Of a DNA stretch of 64,000 nt, positions 50,497 to 58,906 are shown one piece after another; the first letter of the stretch is position 1, and the number at the start of each line of letters is the position of its first letter. Both the position numbers and the translations under genes were made by a program. The stretch comes from Pseudonocardia sp. DSM 110487 (GTDB lineage: Bacteria > Actinomycetota > Actinomycetes > Mycobacteriales > Pseudonocardiaceae). Under the pieces are notes generated by a model that worked only from the letters and a program-made list of their open reading frames with translations, did not search any database and had not been told where the DNA came from. The stretch is taken from the NCBI RefSeq assembly GCF_019468565.1, contig NZ_CP080521.1:6944001-7008000 (forward strand), read 5' to 3'.

Positions 50497-52032
50497 CTAC
50501 TTCTCCTTGGGGAACTTGAACTTGCTCGGGTCGAACCCGGGTGGCAGCTGGTCGAGGCCCGGCGGGAGCTCGCGCAGCGACGGCGGCAGCCCGGACAGGT
50601 CCGGCATCCCGCCGCCCCCGAACGGCAGCCCGGCGGCCCGCCCTGAGGTGGGCCCACGCCCCTTGGCCTTGCCCTTCTTGCCCTTTCGGCCCTTGTTCTG
50701 CTTCTTCGTGGCGCTTCGGCTGCCGAAGCCGAACTGGCCGGCCATCTGCTTCATCATCTTCCGGGCCTCGAAGAACCGGTTGACGACGTCGTTGACCTCG
50801 GTGACCGTGACGCCCGAGCCGTTGGCGATGCGCAGCCGCCGCGAGCCGTTGATGATCTTCGGGTCGGCTCGCTCCCCGGGCGTCATACCCCGGATGATCG
50901 CCTGCAGCCGGTCGAGCTGCTTGTCGTCGACCTGCGCGAGCGCGTCCTTCATCTGCGCGGCGCCGGGCAGCATGCCGAGGATGTTGCCGATCGGGCCCAT
51001 CTTGCGAACCGCGAGCATCTGCTCGAGGAAGTCCTCGAGGGTGAGCTCACCGGTGGACATCTTGGCGGCGGCCTGGGCCGTGCGCTCCTGGTCGAAGTGC
51101 TGCTCGGCCTGCTCGATGAGCGTGAGCAGGTCGCCCATCCCGAGGATGCGGCTGGCCATCCGGTCGGGGTGGAAGACGTCGAAGTCGGCGAGCTTCTCGC
51201 CGTTGGAGGCGAAGAGGATCGGCTGGCCGGTGACCTCGCGGACCGACAGCGCCGCACCGCCGCGGGCGTCGCCGTCGAGCTTCGTGAGCACCACGCCGCT
51301 GAATCCGACGCCGTCGCGGAAGGCCTCGGCCGTGGCGACGGCGTCCTGACCGATCATGGCGTCGACGACGAACAGGGTCTCGTCCGGCGAGACGGCGTCG
51401 CGGATGTCCGCGGCCTGCTTCATCAACTCCTCGTCGACGCCGAGGCGGCCGGCGGTGTCGACGATCACGATGTCGTAGTGCTTCTCGCGGGCGTGCGCGA
51501 TGCCGCGCCGGGCCACGTCCACCGGGTCGCCGACGCCATTACCCGGCTCGGGCGCGAACGTGGTGGCACCGGCCCGCTCGCCGACGATCTGCAGCTGGTT
51601 GACCGCGTTGGGCCGCTGGAGGTCACAGGCCACGAGCAGCGGCGTGTGCCCCTGGTTCTTCAGCCAGAACGCGAGCTTGCCAGCGAGGGTGGTCTTACCC
51701 GAACCCTGCAGGCCGGCGAGCATGATCACGCTCGGCGGCTCCTTGGCCAGCCGGATGCGCCGCGTCTCGCCGCCCAGGATCGAGATCAGCTCGTCGTTGA
51801 CGATCTTGACGACCTGCTGGGCCGGGTTCAGCGCACCGGAGACCTCCGCACCCTTCGCCCGCTCCTTGACCCGCGTGATGAAACCGCGGACCACCGGCAG
51901 CGCGACGTCGGCCTCCAGCAGCGCGATGCGGATCTCGCGCGCCGTGGTGTCGATGTCGGCGTCGGAGAGGCGCCCCTTGCCGCGGAGATTGGCGAGGGCG
52001 CCGCTGAGGCGCTCGGAGAGGGTGTCGAACAC
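50497..52032 (-). CDS. ffh: signal recognition particle protein Ffh (SRP54)
   Basis: This 511-residue GTPase has an N-terminal four-helix N domain, a G domain (GLQGSGKTT, DTAGRLGVDEELM, TKLDGDARGG) and a C-terminal M domain with Met-rich helices that bind the signal sequence and 4.5S RNA. A Pro/Gly/Lys-rich tail closes it. It targets nascent membrane proteins to FtsY, which is encoded at 60.9 kb. Confidence 0.97.
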   Translation of the reverse strand: MFDTLSERLSGALANLRGKGRLSDADIDTTAREIRIALLEADVALPVVRGFITRVKERAKGAEVSGALNPAQQVVKIVNDELISILGGETRRIRLAKEPPSVIMLAGLQGSGKTTLAGKLAFWLKNQGHTPLLVACDLQRPNAVNQLQIVGERAGATTFAPEPGNGVGDPVDVARRGIAHAREKHYDIVIVDTAGRLGVDEELMKQAADIRDAVSPDETLFVVDAMIGQDAVATAEAFRDGVGFSGVVLTKLDGDARGGAALSVREVTGQPILFASNGEKLADFDVFHPDRMASRILGMGDLLTLIEQAEQHFDQERTAQAAAKMSTGELTLEDFLEQMLAVRKMGPIGNILGMLPGAAQMKDALAQVDDKQLDRLQAIIRGMTPGERADPKIINGSRRLRIANGSGVTVTEVNDVVNRFFEARKMMKQMAGQFGFGSRSATKKQNKGRKGKKGKAKGRGPTSGRAAGLPFGGGGMPDLSGLPPSLRELPPGLDQLPPGFDPSKFKFPKEK

Positions 52033-52042
52033 CTCTACAACC

Positions 52043-52861
52043 CTACTGGCGTGCCGCGAGCTCCTGCAGGGCCGCCAGTGCGTCCGCCGAGGGAGAGCCC
52101 GGCTCGGCGAAGTAGGTGATCAGCAGTTGCCCGGGGGCGCTCGTCACCGCGAAGGTCTCCCAGCGCACGGTGACCTCGCCGATCGCGGGCGACACAAGGC
52201 GCTTGGCACCGGCGGCCTTCCCGCGCACGTCGTGGCGCGCCCAGAGCGTTCTGAACTCCGCGCTCTTCACCGAGAGCTCGCCGACCAGCGTGACCAGCCG
52301 GGGATCGTCAGGGACGGCCGCGGCCGACGCCCGTAGCGCGGCGACGGTCTCCGCCGCCACGTCGGACCAGTCCGGGTAGAGGGCACGCGCGGCGGGATCG
52401 AGGAACACGTGCCGAACGATGTTGCCGTCGCCGGGAACGCCGCCGCAGAGCAGCTCGGCCATCCGGTTCTGGGCAAGCACGTCCATGCACCGGCCCATGA
52501 CGAACGCCGGGACACCCGGCATCGCGTCGAGCAGCCGGACGATCTCCGGTGCCGCCCGCTCCGGTTCCCGCCGTGACCGGCGCGGCGGCCGCGGGGCGGG
52601 GGTGGCGAGCGAGGCGAAGTAGGCAGTGGACTCGTCGTCGAGGTCGAGCACGCGGGCCAGTGCCTCCACCACCTGCGCCGATGGGTGTCGGTCCCGCCCG
52701 CGCTCGAGGCGCAGGTAGTACTCGGCGCTGATGCCGGCGAGCATCGCGACCTCCTCGCGCCGCAGCCCCGGCACGCGGCGCCTCCCGACCGGCAGGCCGT
52801 GGTCCTCCGGCCGCGTCAGCTCGCGGCGGGCGCGGAGGAACTCCCCGAGGAGGTTCGGCAT
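52043..52861 (-). CDS. XRE-family regulator with MmyB-like ligand domain
   Basis: The 272-residue product has an N-terminal helix-turn-helix (VPGLRREEVAMLAGISAEYYLRLE, about residues 26-50) and an MmyB-like C-terminal PAS-type domain (about 95-265). The family controls short-chain dehydrogenase genes and often binds fatty acids. It is divergent from an SDR gene 103 bases away, the usual arrangement, so the SDR is its probable target. ATG 52861 gives the family start MPNLLGEFLRARR. Confidence 0.87.
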   Translation of the reverse strand: MPNLLGEFLRARRELTRPEDHGLPVGRRRVPGLRREEVAMLAGISAEYYLRLERGRDRHPSAQVVEALARVLDLDDESTAYFASLATPAPRPPRRSRREPERAAPEIVRLLDAMPGVPAFVMGRCMDVLAQNRMAELLCGGVPGDGNIVRHVFLDPAARALYPDWSDVAAETVAALRASAAAVPDDPRLVTLVGELSVKSAEFRTLWARHDVRGKAAGAKRLVSPAIGEVTVRWETFAVTSAPGQLLITYFAEPGSPSADALAALQELAARQ

Positions 52862-52964
52862 GCACCCCACGGTAGGCGCGGACGCGGGGCGAGGGGTGGC
52901 CCCGTGACTACCCCCCTTCGCACGGCCTCCCCTTGCCCGCGCGGACGCTCGCAAGCTCGATGCC

Positions 52965-53729
52965 ATGACGCAGAGCAACAGCAACATCAGTCACGACCTC
53001 GCCGGACGGATCGCCGTCGTCACCGGCGCGAGCAGCGGGATCGGCGCGGCCACCGCGCGGACACTCGCGGCGAGCGGCGCCCGCGTCGCCGTGCTCGCCC
53101 GCCGCACCGACCGGATCGAGGTGCTCGCGAAGGAGATCGACGGCATCGCCGTTCCCGCCGACGTCACCGACCCGGCGAGCCTCGCCCGCGCCGCGGACAC
53201 GATCCGCGCCGAGCTCGGCAGGCCCGACCTGGTCGTCGCCAACGCCGGCGTGATGCTCGGCGCCCCGTTCGCCACCGCCGAACCCGTCGAGTGGTCGGCG
53301 ATGGTGGACACGAACGTCGGCGGCCTGCTGAACACCGGCAAGGCGTTCGTCGACGACCTCATTGCGGCCGCCGCCGACGGCGGGCCCGCCGACCTCGTGC
53401 ACGTCGGCTCCGTCGCGAGCCACGAGGTCTTCCCCGGGTACGCCGTCTACAGCGCGACGAAGGCGGGCGTGGCCGCGTTGACGCGCGGCCTGCGGCGCGA
53501 ACTCGGGCCCCGCGGGGTGCGGGTGCGCGCGATCGAACCGGGGGTCACCGAGAGCGAGCTCGGCGACACGATGCTCGACGTCGAGGGCCGCGAGACGCTC
53601 GCACAGATCAGGCGCGAGATCGGGCCGATCCCTGCGAGTGACATCGCCGAGGCGATCGCCTGGTCGGCGGCCGCTCCGGCCCGGGTCAACGTGGCGCAGC
53701 TGATCGTGCTGCCGACCGCACAGGGCTAG
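52965..53729 (+). CDS. SDR-family NAD(P)-dependent oxidoreductase
   Basis: The 254-residue classical SDR has the cofactor motif VTGASSGIG (19-27), NAGVM, the active Tyr-x3-Lys in YSATK, and a catalytic Ser upstream (HVGSVAS). Divergent from the XRE regulator. Its 3' end overlaps the convergent P-loop gene by 44 bases. The substrate is unknown. Confidence 0.9.
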   Translation: MTQSNSNISHDLAGRIAVVTGASSGIGAATARTLAASGARVAVLARRTDRIEVLAKEIDGIAVPADVTDPASLARAADTIRAELGRPDLVVANAGVMLGAPFATAEPVEWSAMVDTNVGGLLNTGKAFVDDLIAAAADGGPADLVHVGSVASHEVFPGYAVYSATKAGVAALTRGLRRELGPRGVRVRAIEPGVTESELGDTMLDVEGRETLAQIRREIGPIPASDIAEAIAWSAAAPARVNVAQLIVLPTAQG

Positions 53730-54366
53730 CCGACTCGGCGTCGGTGTCGGTGTCGAGGCGCAGGCCACCGCGCGCCGCCGCCCGATCGAGCACGGTGACG
53801 CTCCGCCACCCCGGCGGCGGGTCGCGGAGCAGCTCGGCGGCGGTGCGCTCGGCCCGGCGCGCGTGGGCGAAGAACGAGGCCTCCTGCACCACGCGGCCGC
53901 GCGCGTACTGCCCGCGGCGGGCCTCCGCGGCGTCGACATGCAGCCACAGCAGGTGTGCCTCCCTCCCGGTGACGGCGGCGAGGCGGGCCATGGCGGCGCG
54001 GATGCTCGGCTGCGTGGCGGGCAGGTGCACGACGACGGTGGAGGTGGCCGAGAGCGCCGCCCCGACCACGGCGGTGCGGTGCATCAGGTGCACGACCGGC
54101 CGCTGCAATGAATACGGCACGCCGGCGGCGATCGGTCGAAGCGCCGCCCGCTGTGTCTCCGAGTCGAGCACGACGAGCCCTTCGGTGGCGGGCAGGCTCG
54201 CCAGCAGCGTGGACTTGCCCGCCCCCGGCATTCCGGCCACCAGCAGCAGCGTGCGGCCCGGTACGGCGAGCCGCACCGGCGGTGTCGCGGTGGTCACGCA
54301 TTGTCCAACGTACGGTTCGGGCGGTTCGTTCCGTTCACCCGCCGGTTGCCCCGTGATCACGATCAT
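53686..54366 (-). CDS. P-loop kinase-like ATPase
   Basis: The product has a Walker A motif GMPGAGKST and a later basic lid region (RGQYARGRVVQEASFFAHARRAER), resembling small zeta-toxin-like or AAA_33 nucleotide kinases. ATG 54366 gives 226 residues; a GTG about 22 codons later (VTTATPP) is also possible. The C-terminal ~35 residues are low-complexity and overlap the convergent SDR gene. The substrate is unknown. Confidence 0.65.
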   Translation of the reverse strand: MIVITGQPAGERNEPPEPYVGQCVTTATPPVRLAVPGRTLLLVAGMPGAGKSTLLASLPATEGLVVLDSETQRAALRPIAAGVPYSLQRPVVHLMHRTAVVGAALSATSTVVVHLPATQPSIRAAMARLAAVTGREAHLLWLHVDAAEARRGQYARGRVVQEASFFAHARRAERTAAELLRDPPPGWRSVTVLDRAAARGGLRLDTDTDAESASPVRSAARSAAPR

Positions 54367-54475
54367 GTTTCTGACCTCCCCGTCCCGGGGAGTGTCAGGT
54401 CCGCGCATGTCACGCGGCTTTCACCGCTATCTCACGCCGGGCGGGGTCGTCGACCACCCAGACCACGACTCGCGG

Positions 54476-56827
54476 TCAGCCCGCCGCGGTGAGCACCGCA
54501 TTCTCGATCCGTTGCCGCTCCGCGCGTCCGAGCGTGCCCTCGCCGCCCGCGCCCGCCAGGCCGAACGCGTCGACCACCGACGCGCCGAGCGTCGAGACCT
54601 TGGCCCAGCGCACGTCGGCGCCGCACTCCTCGAGTGCGGCCGCCACCCGGTACAGCAGCCCGATCCGGTCGGTGCCGCGCAGCTCGAGGACGACCGCGCC
54701 GGTGGCCTCGTCGTCGAACCAGAGAACGCGCGGCGGCGCGGGCGGCTCCGCGGCGGTCCCGCGCGGCGCGTAGTCGCGCTCCTTGCGCGCCAGGGCCTCG
54801 GGCAGCCGCAGGCCACCGTCGAGCGCGCGGGTGAGGTCCGACCGCAGCAGGGCAGGGTCGGGCAGACCGCTGAAGCGCGGCGAGACGGTGAACGTGAACA
54901 CCGCGACCCCGCCGAGCGTGGCCAGCTCCGCCGCGTGGACCTCCAACGAGTGCAGGGCGAGCACGCCCGCGGCGGCGGCGAGCGAGCCTGCCCGGTGCGG
55001 CACGGCGACGACGACACCCGCGGGGTCACCGTCGTCGAGGCGCACCTGCGGCCGCCCGTCGGCCTCGACAATGGCGGCCAGCTCGGTGGCCACCGCGGTC
55101 GGCGGCGTTGGACCGGGCAGGGCCTTCCCTGCGAGCACCGCTCGGCACCGGTTGGCCAGGTCGTGGATGAGCGCCCGCTTCCACGGGCTCCACACGCCAG
55201 GACCGGTGGCCAGCGCGTCGGCCTCCGCGAGCGCCTCGAGGAGCTCGAGCAACAGGCCGTCACCGTCGAGCGTATCGACGACGCGGGTGACGGTGGCCGG
55301 GTCCTCCAGGTCGCGGCGGGTGGCGGTGTGTGGCATCAGCAGGTGGTGGCGCACCATCCGCCCGAGCACCGCGACGTCCGCATCGGGGAAACCCAGCCGC
55401 TGCCCCACCTGCACGGCGAGCGACTCCCCCACCTCGGAGTGGTCGCCGCCACGCCCCTTGCCGATGTCGTGCAGCAGCGTGCCGACCAGCAGCAGGTCAG
55501 GGCGTGCCACGCGGGTGGTGAGCCGGGCGGCTTGCGCGCACGCCTCGACGAGGTGCCGGTCAACCGTCCAGACGTGCGCCCGGTCGCGGGGCGGCAGGTC
55601 GCGCACGGCGCCCCACTCCGGGAAGAGCCTCCCCCACAGCCCGGTGCGATCGAGCGACTCCACGACGTCGACCAGGGGGCGCCCGGTGCCCAGCAGCGAC
55701 AGCAGCTCCCCGAGGGCCGGCCGCGGCCACGGGGCACGCAGCTCCGGGGCCGTGTCGGCGAGCCGGTGCAGGGTGCCTGCCGCGATCGGCAGGCCGGTGC
55801 TGGCGGCCGTGGCGGCCACCCGGAGCACGAGTGCGGGGTCGCGGGCCGCCGAGGCGTCGCGGGCCAGCGCCACCTCCCCGATGTGCTCGACGACGCCGGT
55901 ATCGAGGGGGCGGCGCACGGGCGCGCGGCGCAGCGCGGCGAGCCCGCGCCTGGGCAGCGCGTTGCGGGCCGACCGCAGCCCCACCTCGGCCGCGAACGCC
56001 ACCGACCGCGCCGCGCCGGACAGCGCGCGGGCCAGCTCGAAGCGGTCGGAGATCTCCAGAGCCGCCGCGACCTCGTCGGCGTCCTGCGCGTGCAGGACGT
56101 CCCGGGCCCGGCCGGCGAGCCGATGCAGCTCGGTGCGGACGTCGAGCAGGAGCATGCGGGCGGCCCGGACGTCGGCCGCGGGCCGGTCGACGAGCTGGGC
56201 CGCAGCGAGCGCGTCGATCAGCTGGACGTCGCGCAGGCCCCCGTGGCCGTTCTTGAGGTCGGGCTCCACCCGGTGCGCCACGTCGCCGACCTTGCGCCAG
56301 CGCTCCTCGGCGCTGTCGGCGAGCTCGTCGAAGCGGCCGCGGATCCCGGCCCGCCATGACTGCCGCACCGCGGCGCGGACCTTCTCCGAGAGCGCGGGGT
56401 CGCCCGCGATGTGCCGGGCCTCCAGCAGGCCGAGCGCTGCGCGCAGGTCGGTGGCGGCGACCTGCACGGCCTGGCCGGGCGTGCGGACCGAGTGGTCGAG
56501 CCCGATCCCGGCGTCCCACAGCGGGTACCACAGGTCCCTGGCCAGCCGCTCGATGTCCTTGCGGCCGTCGTGCAGCAGGACGAGGTCGAGGTCCGACCAC
56601 GGCGCCAGTTCCCGGCGACCCAGCGCCCCGACCGCGATGAGCGCGGCCCGGTCGGTGAGCCCGATCGCGGCGGCCCGCGAGGAGAGCCAGAAGTCGTGCA
56701 GGTCTACCAGCGCCGTGCGCAGCGCCTCAGGGCCGAGCCGACGCTTGCTCGTGCCCTGCTCCAGCAGAACGGCCTTCGCTCGAGCCAGGTCCTCCGCGTC
56801 CCCCGACGCCACGGCCACCGCACCCAC
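54476..56827 (-). CDS. glnD: PII uridylyl-/adenylyltransferase GlnD
   Basis: The 783-residue product has an N-terminal nucleotidyltransferase with GALGRRELAPWSDLDLVLL (68-86, metal Asp79 and Asp81), a central HD domain (LLHDIGKGRGGDHSEVG) and two C-terminal ACT domains. In actinobacteria GlnD usually adenylylates the PII protein on Tyr51 according to nitrogen supply. It is the third gene of amtB-glnB-glnD, separated from glnB by 92 bases with a hairpin. Confidence 0.95.
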   Translation of the reverse strand: MGAVAVASGDAEDLARAKAVLLEQGTSKRRLGPEALRTALVDLHDFWLSSRAAAIGLTDRAALIAVGALGRRELAPWSDLDLVLLHDGRKDIERLARDLWYPLWDAGIGLDHSVRTPGQAVQVAATDLRAALGLLEARHIAGDPALSEKVRAAVRQSWRAGIRGRFDELADSAEERWRKVGDVAHRVEPDLKNGHGGLRDVQLIDALAAAQLVDRPAADVRAARMLLLDVRTELHRLAGRARDVLHAQDADEVAAALEISDRFELARALSGAARSVAFAAEVGLRSARNALPRRGLAALRRAPVRRPLDTGVVEHIGEVALARDASAARDPALVLRVAATAASTGLPIAAGTLHRLADTAPELRAPWPRPALGELLSLLGTGRPLVDVVESLDRTGLWGRLFPEWGAVRDLPPRDRAHVWTVDRHLVEACAQAARLTTRVARPDLLLVGTLLHDIGKGRGGDHSEVGESLAVQVGQRLGFPDADVAVLGRMVRHHLLMPHTATRRDLEDPATVTRVVDTLDGDGLLLELLEALAEADALATGPGVWSPWKRALIHDLANRCRAVLAGKALPGPTPPTAVATELAAIVEADGRPQVRLDDGDPAGVVVAVPHRAGSLAAAAGVLALHSLEVHAAELATLGGVAVFTFTVSPRFSGLPDPALLRSDLTRALDGGLRLPEALARKERDYAPRGTAAEPPAPPRVLWFDDEATGAVVLELRGTDRIGLLYRVAAALEECGADVRWAKVSTLGASVVDAFGLAGAGGEGTLGRAERQRIENAVLTAAG

Positions 56828-56855
56828 TACCGTCTCTCCTTCTGGCCTGAAACGG

Positions 56856-56904
56856 CAGCATGGTGGCCCTACTCCGATCGTCCTGGAGCAAAGCCACCAT
56901 GCTG
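56856..56904. repeat. intergenic hairpin, GGTGGC-core family (copy 3)
   Basis: CAGCATGGTGGC (56856-56867) and GCCACCATGCTG (56893-56904) are perfect 12-bp arms, with an inner CTCC (56872-56875) / GGAG (56885-56888) stem. It lies between glnB and glnD in the same operon and could attenuate transcription or fix mRNA ends. Confidence 0.75.
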
Positions 56905-56919
56905 TGCGAAACGGAACGG

Positions 56920-57258
56920 TCAGACCGCGTCGGCGCCGCGCTCACCGGTGCGGACGCGGACCACGGTCTCGACCGGGGTGACCCACACCTTGCCGTCACC
57001 GATCTTGCCGGTGCGCGCCGACTCGACGATGGCGTCGACCACCTTCTCGGCGTTGGTGTCGTCCGCGACGACCTCCACCCGCACCTTGGGCACGAAGTCC
57101 ACGGAGTACTCAGCACCCCGGTAGACCTCGGTGTGGCCCTTCTGCCGGCCGTAGCCCTGCACCTCGCTGACCGTCATACCGAGCACGCCGATCTGCTCCA
57201 GCGCACCCTTGACGTCCTCGAGGACGAACGGCTTCACGATCGCCGTGACCAGCTTCAT
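56920..57258 (-). CDS. glnB: nitrogen regulatory protein PII
   Basis: This 112-residue PII protein senses 2-oxoglutarate, ATP and ADP. The T-loop GYGRQKGHTEVYRGAEYSVDF carries the modification site Tyr51, and the C-terminal signature VWVTPVETVVRVRTGERG is intact. It begins 4 bases after the amtB stop, so it is of the GlnK type that blocks AmtB when nitrogen is plentiful. Confidence 0.97.
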   Translation of the reverse strand: MKLVTAIVKPFVLEDVKGALEQIGVLGMTVSEVQGYGRQKGHTEVYRGAEYSVDFVPKVRVEVVADDTNAEKVVDAIVESARTGKIGDGKVWVTPVETVVRVRTGERGADAV

Positions 57259-57262
57259 GGGG

Positions 57263-58684
57263 TCAGCTCTCCTTGCCTGCGGTCGCAGGGACCTGCTCCG
57301 CGGATGCGGTGGCGGCAGCCGCGGGCCGCGACGTGCCGATGCCGGCGAGGCTACGGTGGCTGGAGAAGTCGTAGCCGGTCTCCGCGTGCTCGGTCTCGTC
57401 GATACCGGTGGCCTCGGCCTCCGGCGTGACCCGGCCACCGCCGGTGACGGCCTTGACGATGTAGCCGATGACCAGCGAGAGGACGAACGAGTAGGCCAGG
57501 ACCGCGAGTGCACCCACGGCCTGCCGCCACAGCTGGTCGAAGCCACCGCCGTAGAACAGACCGTCGACAGCGGCCGGGGCGCTCGAGGTCCCGAAGAAGC
57601 CGACGAGCAGCGTGCCGACGAGGCCACCGACCAGGTGGACGCCGACCACGTCGAGCGAGTCGTCGTAGCCGAACCGGAACTTCAGGCCGACCGCGAGGGC
57701 GCACAGGACGCCCGCGATCACACCCACCGCGATCGCGCCCAGCGGCGAGACCGCAGAACACGAGGGGGTGATCGCGACCAGACCCGCCACGACGCCGGAC
57801 GCCGCACCGAGGCTGGTCGGCTTGCCGTCGCGGATGCGCTCGACGAGCAGCCAGGCCAGCATGGCGGCCGAGGTGGCGACGAGGGTGTTGACGAAGGTGA
57901 TGCCGGCGATCCCGTTCGAGGCCACCGCGGAGCCCGCGTTGAAGCCGAACCACCCGAACCACAGCAGGCCGGCACCGAGCATGACCAGCGTGAGGTTGTG
58001 CGGCCGCATCGGCTCCTTCGGCCAGCCGCTGCGCTTGCCGAGCACGATGACGAGTGCGAGGGCCGCGGCACCGGCGTTGATGTGCACCGCCGTGCCACCG
58101 GCGAAGTCGATGGCCTTGAGCTGGTTGGCGATCCAGCCGCCCGTCTCCGCGGTGACGCCGTCGAAGGAGAACACCCAGTGCGCCACCGGGAAGTAGACGA
58201 TCGAGCCCCAGAGCCCGGCGAACAGCAGCCAGGCGCCGAACTTCATGCGGTCGGCAACGGCGCCCGAGATCAGCGCCACGGTGATGATCGCGAACATCGC
58301 CTGGAACGCCACGAAGACCGTGGCCGGAATCGTGCCGACGAGCGGGATGTCGACGGGCGGGCCACCCTCGGTCTCGAGGTAGGTGCCGCCGAACGTGCCC
58401 TGCAGGCCCGCGAACTCGCCCGGGTTTCCGAGCAGGCCACCGCCGACGTCGTTGCCGAACGCCACGGAGTAGCCGTAGAGCACCCACAGCACGCCGATGA
58501 GGCCAACGGCGGAGAAGCTCATCATGATCATGTTGAGGACGCTCTTGCTACGGACCATGCCGCCATAGAAGAACGCCAGGCCCGGTGTCATCAGCAGCAC
58601 CAGCGCTGAGCTGGCGAGCATCCATGCGGTATCGCCGGTATCCACGGAACTCCCTCCCGTCTCGGCCGCCGATGCCAGCGGCAA
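57263..58684 (-). CDS. amtB: ammonium transporter
   Basis: The 473-residue Amt protein has eleven predicted membrane helices and Amt signatures (FFYGGMVRSKSVLNM, DFAGGTAVHINAGAAALA, HLVGGLVGTLLVGFF). It takes up ammonium at low external levels. It is the first gene of amtB-glnB-glnD. A GlnR-like box lies 27-85 bases upstream of the start. The C-terminal tail after residue 420 is cytoplasmic and charged. Confidence 0.96.
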   Translation of the reverse strand: MPLASAAETGGSSVDTGDTAWMLASSALVLLMTPGLAFFYGGMVRSKSVLNMIMMSFSAVGLIGVLWVLYGYSVAFGNDVGGGLLGNPGEFAGLQGTFGGTYLETEGGPPVDIPLVGTIPATVFVAFQAMFAIITVALISGAVADRMKFGAWLLFAGLWGSIVYFPVAHWVFSFDGVTAETGGWIANQLKAIDFAGGTAVHINAGAAALALVIVLGKRSGWPKEPMRPHNLTLVMLGAGLLWFGWFGFNAGSAVASNGIAGITFVNTLVATSAAMLAWLLVERIRDGKPTSLGAASGVVAGLVAITPSCSAVSPLGAIAVGVIAGVLCALAVGLKFRFGYDDSLDVVGVHLVGGLVGTLLVGFFGTSSAPAAVDGLFYGGGFDQLWRQAVGALAVLAYSFVLSLVIGYIVKAVTGGGRVTPEAEATGIDETEHAETGYDFSSHRSLAGIGTSRPAAAATASAEQVPATAGKES

Positions 58685-58710
58685 GCTGGGAGGAACTATC
58701 TGTTCGGCGT

Positions 58711-58769
58711 GTTTCGGACACCCTCCACCGTTGTTTCCGGCCCGTGAACGAGCGGGGCCGGGATGTTAC
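58711..58769 (-). promoter_or_regulatory. GlnR-like box upstream of amtB
   Basis: On the minus strand the order is TTCAC (complement of 58744-58748), 6 bases, GAAAC (58733-58737), 17 bases, GAAAC (58711-58715). The two GAAAC elements are 22 bp apart, as in gTnAC-n6-GaAAC-n6-gTnAC-n6-GaAAC boxes. A further GTAAC lies at 58765-58769. The second gTnAC is degenerate. Confidence 0.55.
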
Positions 58770-58906
58770 AACCGGATGACGGGATCCTTTGCGGAGTCGC
58801 GGCCCGCGGAGCACGGCGAGCGGCCGGGGAGGGGTCCCGCCGGAGCACGCGAAGGTCGACCGTGACACTGTCCCTTCTCCGTTCGGTCTCACCTGGGGGG
58901 TAGACG

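Noticed and set aside
53686..53729. Frameshift between the SDR and the P-loop gene
   Set aside because: The 44-base overlap is convergent; both proteins end in plausible family positions, with only low-complexity tails overlapping.
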